Shown here piece by piece: positions 5,946 through 10,650 of a stretch of DNA of 10,650 nucleotides. The notes under the pieces are model-generated. The model was given only the letters and a program-made list of their open reading frames with translations, searched no databases and was not told where the DNA came from. The stretch's first letter is position 1; every line of letters starts with the position of its first letter. The stretch is taken from NCBI GenBank assembly GCA_030149995.1, contig JASLGV010000407.1, forward strand, positions 1 to 10,650, written 5' to 3'. Position numbers and translations under genes: made by a program. This stretch comes from Pedobacter sp. Its GTDB lineage: Bacteria; Bacteroidota; Bacteroidia; Sphingobacteriales; Sphingobacteriaceae.

Positions 5946-7403
5946 ATGCAGTTACAGCGGTTGCTTTATGGTGTAAAGATACAGCAGGTGGTTGGAGAAA
6001 CCAACCGTGAAATTAATGCGCTCAATTTTGATTCGAGGCTGGTAACGGCAAACGATGTTTTCTTTGCGGTAGTAGGAACTGCACAAGATGGTCATCATTT
6101 TATTCCGGCAGTTATTAAACAGGGTACTTCTGTTATTATCTGCGAGGTTGTGCCTGCAGAACTGAATAGTGCAGTTACTTATGTAAGAGTAGAAAATACA
6201 GCTGCTGCCCTGGGCATTATGGCGGCTAATTATTATGATAACCCTTCGGCAGATCTGAAGCTGGTTGGAGTAACCGGTACAAACGGTAAAACAACCATTG
6301 CAACCCTTTTATTTAAGTTGTTCAGGGAGCTGGGATATAAAACCGGTTTGCTTTCTACCGTAGAAAATTATATTAATGAGGTGGTGGTTCCGGCAACACA
6401 TACCACGCCCAATCCGATTGCTTTAAATGCATTGCTGAGGGAAATGGTAACCGCCGGTTGCGATTATTGCTTTATGGAAGTAAGCTCACATGCCGTGGCG
6501 CAACACCGCATAGAAGGGCTCCATTTTTCAGGTGGTGTTTTTTCTAACCTTACACACGATCACCTCGATTTTCATAAAACCTTTGATCAATATCTGAAAG
6601 CCAAAAAAGCCTTTTTTGACGGTTTGCCTAAAACGGCTTTTGCTTTAACCAATTTAGACGATAAAAACGGATTGGTTATGCTGCAGAATACAGCGGCCAA
6701 TAAAAAGACGTATGCCCTGAAACAACTGGCAGACTTTAAAGGCCGCATCATCGAAAACCAGTTTAGTGGTTTGCATCTGGATGTTGATCAGGAAGAGGTA
6801 TTCTTTAAACTGGTTGGATCTTTCAATGCCTATAACCTGCTGGCGGTTTATGGAACGGCTATTTTATTGCATCAGGATAAACTAAAAGTTTTAACGGTTT
6901 TAAGCCGGTTAACAGGTGCTGCCGGTCGTTTTGATTACACAACCTCTCCGGATCATATTGTAGGGATTGTAGATTATGCCCATACACCGGATGCCGTGCA
7001 AAATGTACTAAGCACTATACACGATATAAGAAAAGGTACTGAACAGGTTATTACTGTTATTGGTTGTGGTGGCGATCGCGATAAAACCAAACGCCCGGTA
7101 ATGGCTAAGGTTGCCTGCGATTGGAGCGACAAAGTGATTTTGACCTCAGATAATCCACGCACGGAAGATCCTGAAACAATTATACGGGAAATGGAAGCGG
7201 GTGTTTCGCCTGTAAATCAGCGTAAGGCAATTTCAATAACCGATCGTAAGGAAGCCATAAAAACAGCTTATCACCTGGCAAAAAGCGGCGATATTATTTT
7301 AATTGCCGGAAAAGGGCACGAAACATACCAGGAGGTAAATGGAGTACGCAATCATTTTGATGATAAGGAAATATTGAACGAACTATTTAATTCTATAGGC
7401 TAA
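5946..7403 (+). CDS. murE: UDP-N-acetylmuramoyl-L-alanyl-D-glutamate:2,6-diaminopimelate ligase MurE
   Basis: This 485-residue cytoplasmic Mur ligase adds the third residue to the peptidoglycan stem peptide, using ATP. It shows the three-domain Mur layout: an N-terminal UDP-sugar domain (to about residue 100), the central ATPase with P-loop GTNGKTT (111-117, Lys115), HTTPNP (152-157) and EVSSHA (178-183), and a C-terminal domain. The expected carbamylated lysine is Lys220 in YLKAKKAFF. The motif SDNPR (401-405) is the signature of meso-diaminopimelate-specific MurE; lysine-adding enzymes lack the Arg. DAP-type peptidoglycan is therefore predicted, as expected in Bacteroidota. A GKGHE motif (455-459) near the C-terminus is also intact. 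The ATG at 5946 gives a normal N-terminus behind an A-only leader with no Shine-Dalgarno site. The stop TAA shares one base with the mraY ATG (TAATG), implying translational coupling. Confidence 0.97.
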   Translation: MQLQRLLYGVKIQQVVGETNREINALNFDSRLVTANDVFFAVVGTAQDGHHFIPAVIKQGTSVIICEVVPAELNSAVTYVRVENTAAALGIMAANYYDNPSADLKLVGVTGTNGKTTIATLLFKLFRELGYKTGLLSTVENYINEVVVPATHTTPNPIALNALLREMVTAGCDYCFMEVSSHAVAQHRIEGLHFSGGVFSNLTHDHLDFHKTFDQYLKAKKAFFDGLPKTAFALTNLDDKNGLVMLQNTAANKKTYALKQLADFKGRIIENQFSGLHLDVDQEEVFFKLVGSFNAYNLLAVYGTAILLHQDKLKVLTVLSRLTGAAGRFDYTTSPDHIVGIVDYAHTPDAVQNVLSTIHDIRKGTEQVITVIGCGGDRDKTKRPVMAKVACDWSDKVILTSDNPRTEDPETIIREMEAGVSPVNQRKAISITDRKEAIKTAYHLAKSGDIILIAGKGHETYQEVNGVRNHFDDKEILNELFNSIG

Positions 7404-8650
7404 TGTTATATTTATTATTCGAATACCTGCATAAACATTACGACATTCCCGGATTAAGGTTGTTTCAGTACATTACTTTCCGCGCCTCTATATCTATTAT
7501 CCTGTCGTTGATTATTACAACTGTATATGGCAGACGCATCATCGATTACCTGCATGCAAAACAGGTAGGCGAAACGGTACGGAATTTAGGCCTTGAAGGG
7601 CAAATGCAAAAACAAGGAACCCCAACCATGGGTGGTATTATGATTTTGCTGGGTATTTTAATCCCAACCCTGTTGTTTGCAAATATTACCAACGTATATG
7701 TAATTCTGATGGTGGTAACCACCATTTGGATGGGTGCAATCGGATTTTTAGACGATTATATCAAGGTCTTTAAAAAAAATAAAGAAGGTCTGGCAGGCCG
7801 GTTTAAAGTTGTTGGACAGGTAGGGCTGGGATTAATTATTGGCTGGACCATGTATTACAACCCGAATATTGTGGTACGCGAAACCGTACAGGATAATGCC
7901 AAAACAGTTTCTTCGGCCCCGATGGTGCTGCGTCAGAAAGGCGAAACTTTTTACTATACGCAAGATGTAAAATCAACCAAAACCAATACCCCATTTTACA
8001 AAAACAATGAGTTCGATTATGCCAAGGTCTTAAAGTTTATGGGTACGGGTTATGAGAAATACGCTTTTATCGTGTTCATCATTTTTACGGTATTTATTAT
8101 TACTGCCGTTTCTAACGGAGCCAATATTACCGATGGTATTGACGGACTGGCTACGGGTACATCGGCTATTATAGGAACCACGCTGGGTATTTTGGCTTAT
8201 GTTTCGGGTAATACCGTTATGGCCGATTACCTGAACATTATGTATATACCCAATTCGGGCGAGCTGATGATATTTGCCGGCGCCTTTGTGGGTGCCTGTG
8301 TGGGTTTTTTATGGTACAATTCGTACCCGGCTCAGGTATTTATGGGCGATACAGGAAGTTTGGCTATTGGTGGTATTATCGCAGCCTTTGCCATTATGAT
8401 CCGTAAAGAACTGCTGATCCCGGTACTGTGTGGTATCTTCCTGGTAGAACTCGTATCGGTTATTTTGCAGGTGTCTTACTTTAAATATACCAAGAAGAAA
8501 TTTGGAGAAGGGCGAAGAATATTTTTAATGTCGCCGTTGCACCACCATTACCAGAAAAAGGGGTACCATGAAGCCAAAATTGTAAACCGGTTCTGGATCA
8601 TTGGTATTATGCTGGCCATCATTACGGTGGTAACCTTAAAACTGAGATAA
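7403..8650 (+). CDS. mraY: Phospho-N-acetylmuramoyl-pentapeptide transferase MraY
   Basis: This integral membrane enzyme transfers phospho-MurNAc-pentapeptide from UDP to undecaprenyl phosphate, making lipid I. At 415 residues it is longer than the roughly 360 of well-studied MraY. Family motifs are complete: TPTMGG (73-78), the Asp pair FLDDYIKV (115-122; D117, D118), [13 protein letters not shown] (238-250), [12 protein letters not shown] (313-324) and [11 protein letters not shown] (377-387). Membrane helices are apparent at about 26-43, 78-93, 98-114, 135-151, 220-236 and several after 250. The extra length lies mainly between the fourth and fifth helices (about 153-215), a polar, Thr/Lys/Tyr-rich stretch that by MraY topology would face the periplasm. 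The start overlaps the murE stop by one base; a later start would cut into the N-terminal segment. No murF lies between murE and mraY, unlike in E. coli; this is usual in the phylum. A 37-base spacer leads to murD. Confidence 0.97.
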   Translation: MLYLLFEYLHKHYDIPGLRLFQYITFRASISIILSLIITTVYGRRIIDYLHAKQVGETVRNLGLEGQMQKQGTPTMGGIMILLGILIPTLLFANITNVYVILMVVTTIWMGAIGFLDDYIKVFKKNKEGLAGRFKVVGQVGLGLIIGWTMYYNPNIVVRETVQDNAKTVSSAPMVLRQKGETFYYTQDVKSTKTNTPFYKNNEFDYAKVLKFMGTGYEKYAFIVFIIFTVFIITAVSNGANITDGIDGLATGTSAIIGTTLGILAYVSGNTVMADYLNIMYIPNSGELMIFAGAFVGACVGFLWYNSYPAQVFMGDTGSLAIGGIIAAFAIMIRKELLIPVLCGIFLVELVSVILQVSYFKYTKKKFGEGRRIFLMSPLHHHYQKKGYHEAKIVNRFWIIGIMLAIITVVTLKLR

Positions 8651-8687
8651 TTTAAAACTGAATTTAAAAACATCAACAACATAAGCA

Positions 8688-10079
8688 ATGAGCGAAAATT
8701 TTAACATAGGGCAGCAAGCAGCACCGTTGGAAACGACCGGGGCTCGCCGTATGGTAATTTTGGGTGCCGGAGAAAGTGGTGTAGGTGCGGCTATGCTGGC
8801 GCAGAAGCAAGGCTTTGATGTTTTTGTTTCTGATTTTGGCAGCATCTCAGCTAACTACCAGCAAACCCTGGAAAGTTTAAATATTCCTTTCGAATCGGGT
8901 AAACACACAGAAGCGTTAATTCTGAATGCAGCAGAAGTGGTTAAAAGCCCCGGAATTCCGGCTACAGTGCCGATTGTTAAAAATCTGGTAGAAAAAGGCA
9001 TTCCTGTAATCTCTGAAATTGAATTTGCAGGTCGCTATACCAATGCAAAAACCATTTGTATTACCGGATCTAACGGAAAATCGACCACCAGTCTGTTAAC
9101 CTACCACCTGTTAAAAAAGGCCGGACTAAATGTTGGGCTTGCAGGTAATATCGGGCAGAGTTTTGCTGCACAGGTAGCAACAGAATCTTTCGACTGGTAT
9201 GTATTGGAAATATCGAGTTTTATGCTCGATGATATGTATAAGTTTAAAGCCGATATAGCAGTTTTACTTAATATTACCCCAGATCACCTCGATCGCTATG
9301 CGTATAAAATGGAGCTCTATGCAAATTCAAAAATGCGCATTATTCAAAATCAGGGACCAGAAGATGTTTTTATTTACTGTGCCGATGATGAAGAAAGCTT
9401 AAAGGCCCTGAAGCGGGTAAAACCACTGGCAAAAACTTATCCCTTTTCAATTGTAAAAAAAGTTGAAAAAGGTGCATACCTGGAAAATAATAATATTCAC
9501 ATCCTTATAGAAACGACTAACCAATTTACTATGTCTATCTCAGATTTAGCCTTACAGGGCAAGCACAACGTTTACAATTCTATGGCTTCTGGCATTGTAG
9601 CTAAAGTTTTAGAATTAAGAAACGATTCCATTCGCGAGAGTATGGGCGATTTCAAGAATATCGAACATAGGTTGGAGCATGTGGCCAAAATATCGGGGAT
9701 AGATTTTATTAACGATAGTAAAGCAACCAACGTAAACTCTACGTGGTATGCATTGGAAAGTATGACCACAGATGTGGTTCTGATTATGGGTGGGGTAGAT
9801 AAAGGCAACGATTATGAGATGTTGCGCGATCTTGTTAAAAGCAAGGTAAAGGCGATTGTATGTTTGGGAAAAGACAATAAACGTATACATGATGCTTTTG
9901 AAGATGATGTTGAAATTATTGTCAATACATTTTCGGCTGCAGAAGCCGCACAAATAGCTTATCATCTTGCTAAACGCGGCGATTCAGTATTGCTGTCGCC
10001 GGCTTGTGCAAGTTTCGATTTGTTTAAAAATTACGAAGACAGAGGTAACCAGTTTAAGGCTGCAGTAAAAGAATTATAA
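8688..10079 (+). CDS. murD: UDP-N-acetylmuramoyl-L-alanine:D-glutamate ligase MurD
   Basis: This 463-residue cytoplasmic ligase adds D-glutamate to UDP-MurNAc-L-alanine with ATP, the step before MurE. Numbered from ATG 8688, it has the N-terminal nucleotide-fold MVILGAGESGVGAA (22-35), P-loop GSNGKSTT (127-134, Lys131), LNITPDHLDR (194-203), the likely carbamylated Lys215 in YANSKMRI, GKHNVYN (291-297), HRLEHV (327-332), NDSKATN (342-348) and the C-terminal SPACASFDLFKNYEDRGNQF (437-456). No catalytic element is missing. The start is uncertain: ATG 8688 adds a 21-residue polar extension before the point where MurD proteins usually begin, whereas ATG 8751 (Met22) would give the standard length. 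ATG 8688 is preferred because it follows a 37-base A-rich spacer like those of neighbouring genes, while 8751 is preceded by GC-rich coding-like sequence. ftsW starts 11 bases after the stop. Confidence 0.95.
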   Translation: MSENFNIGQQAAPLETTGARRMVILGAGESGVGAAMLAQKQGFDVFVSDFGSISANYQQTLESLNIPFESGKHTEALILNAAEVVKSPGIPATVPIVKNLVEKGIPVISEIEFAGRYTNAKTICITGSNGKSTTSLLTYHLLKKAGLNVGLAGNIGQSFAAQVATESFDWYVLEISSFMLDDMYKFKADIAVLLNITPDHLDRYAYKMELYANSKMRIIQNQGPEDVFIYCADDEESLKALKRVKPLAKTYPFSIVKKVEKGAYLENNNIHILIETTNQFTMSISDLALQGKHNVYNSMASGIVAKVLELRNDSIRESMGDFKNIEHRLEHVAKISGIDFINDSKATNVNSTWYALESMTTDVVLIMGGVDKGNDYEMLRDLVKSKVKAIVCLGKDNKRIHDAFEDDVEIIVNTFSAAEAAQIAYHLAKRGDSVLLSPACASFDLFKNYEDRGNQFKAAVKEL

Positions 10080-10086
10080 AAGGAGG
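10079..10086 (+). promoter_or_regulatory. Strong Shine-Dalgarno site for ftsW (AAAGGAGG)
   Basis: AAAGGAGG overlaps the last base of the murD stop and lies 4 bases before the ftsW ATG at 10091. It is the strongest anti-16S match in the window and fixes this start. Most other starts here (pgk, mraZ, murE, mraY, murD) have no comparable site. Confidence 0.7.
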
Positions 10087-10090
10087 TTTT

Positions 10091-10650
10091 ATGCTACAGG
10101 CACTTTTAAATAAAACAAAAGGCGACAGGTGGATCTGGCTGATCATCATCCTGCTTTCGCTTATATCGGTTATGGCGGTGTACAGCGCTACCGGTACTTT
10201 GGCTTATAAGAAAGGCGAAGCTGTAGAAAAATTATTACTTACCAAACATCTTATTTTTGTCTTGCTCGGTATTGGAATGATCTACATTTCGCACCTGCTC
10301 GATTACCGGTATTATGCGGGTATTTCAAAAATTCTGATGATTGTAACCATTCCGCTGCTGTTGTATACATTGGTTTTTGGGGCAAACGTAAACGATGCCT
10401 CACGTTGGGTAAAGATACCGGTTATTGGTCTTACCTTTCAGACATCCGATTTGGCCAAGCTGGCTTTGATTACTTTTTTGGCCCGGATGCTGACCAAAAA
10501 GCAAGAAAATATTAAAAATGTAAGAGAATCTTTTATTCCCATTATGGGATCGGTTTGTGTCGTGTTTGTTTTAATTGCACTGGCTAACCTATCAACTGCA
10601 CTGATGCTGTTCGGCGTTAGTATTTTGCTGTTGATTATTGGCCGGATCAG
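10091..10650 (+). CDS. ftsW: Septal peptidoglycan polymerase FtsW (SEDS family), N-terminal part, truncated by window edge
   Basis: The frame is open from ATG 10091 to the end of the window, giving 186 residues, about half of a typical FtsW. SEDS-family features are the first helix (about 14-31) followed by VYSATGT, further helices at about 53-68 and 79-97, then NDASRWVKIP (101-110) and FQTSDLAKLALITFLAR (116-132), matching the family's GASRW and FQPSELAKL motifs, and LANLSTALML (164-173), the counterpart of DLSTALL. The family's usual Pro-Ser-Glu here reads Thr-Ser-Asp, and Pro-Asp-Leu-Ser reads Ala-Asn-Leu-Ser, which are conservative changes. FtsW polymerises lipid II into glycan strands at the septum together with FtsI. 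RodA shares these motifs, but position after murD in the division cluster points to FtsW. The catalytic Asp loop lies beyond the window. Confidence 0.93.
   Translation, partial: MLQALLNKTKGDRWIWLIIILLSLISVMAVYSATGTLAYKKGEAVEKLLLTKHLIFVLLGIGMIYISHLLDYRYYAGISKILMIVTIPLLLYTLVFGANVNDASRWVKIPVIGLTFQTSDLAKLALITFLARMLTKKQENIKNVRESFIPIMGSVCVVFVLIALANLSTALMLFGVSILLLIIGRI

Noticed and set aside
9572..9965. Two overlapping minus-strand frames (78 and 116 codons) inside murD
   Set aside because: Both are antisense to conserved MurD motifs and overlap each other; neither has a recognisable family or ribosome site.
1..10650. Mobile element, CRISPR array, defence or biosynthetic island
   Set aside because: Every gene is a conserved glycolytic or dcw gene in expected order on one strand; I saw no transposase, integrase, spaced direct-repeat array or compositional break.

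Overview
This window is a contiguous, densely packed piece of chromosome from a Bacteroidota bacterium, most likely of the Sphingobacteriaceae (Pedobacter-like). The case rests on protein character and gene order: a Bacteroidota-type MraZ (MTQLLGEFDCKLDAKGR), the short FtsL-like membrane protein between rsmH and ftsI, a SpoVD-like FtsI with a C-terminal PASTA domain, an enlarged MraY, no murF in the cluster, and mostly A-rich leaders instead of Shine-Dalgarno sequences. The assignment is from memory of these families, not from a search. All genes are on the + strand. I see no mobile element, tRNA, rRNA, CRISPR array or foreign-looking island.

Region 1 (1-1661) is glycolytic: the 3' end of a glyceraldehyde-3-phosphate dehydrogenase gene, then after 44 bases a complete phosphoglycerate kinase gene. 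The two enzymes catalyse consecutive steps and are probably co-transcribed.

Region 2 (1662-1989) is the only long non-coding stretch. It holds a hairpin followed by a strong intrinsic-terminator candidate for gap-pgk, an unexplained 11-bp inverted repeat built from GTGGTAAAAAA, and directly before mraZ three GTGG boxes at exact 10-base spacing that match the expected form of a MraZ operator.

Region 3 (1990-10650, running off the right edge) is the division and cell wall (dcw) cluster: mraZ, rsmH, ftsL-like, ftsI, murE, mraY, murD, ftsW. MraZ is the cluster's transcriptional regulator. RsmH methylates 16S rRNA. The FtsL-like protein, FtsI and FtsW belong to the septal peptidoglycan synthase. 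MurD and MurE build the UDP-MurNAc-peptide in the cytoplasm (the DNPR motif of MurE predicts meso-diaminopimelate), and MraY moves it onto the lipid carrier to give lipid I. Genes overlap or are closely spaced (1-14 base overlaps; gaps of 79, 37 and 11 bases), which suggests one long operon.

The most notable anomaly is in the ftsL-like gene. Its expected start overlaps the rsmH stop as ATGA, but an in-frame TAA sits at codon 17, and the remaining frame restarts at an ATG 51 bases after that stop with a purine-rich site in front. Otherwise the region is a conserved housekeeping locus. I did not find a previously undescribed system.
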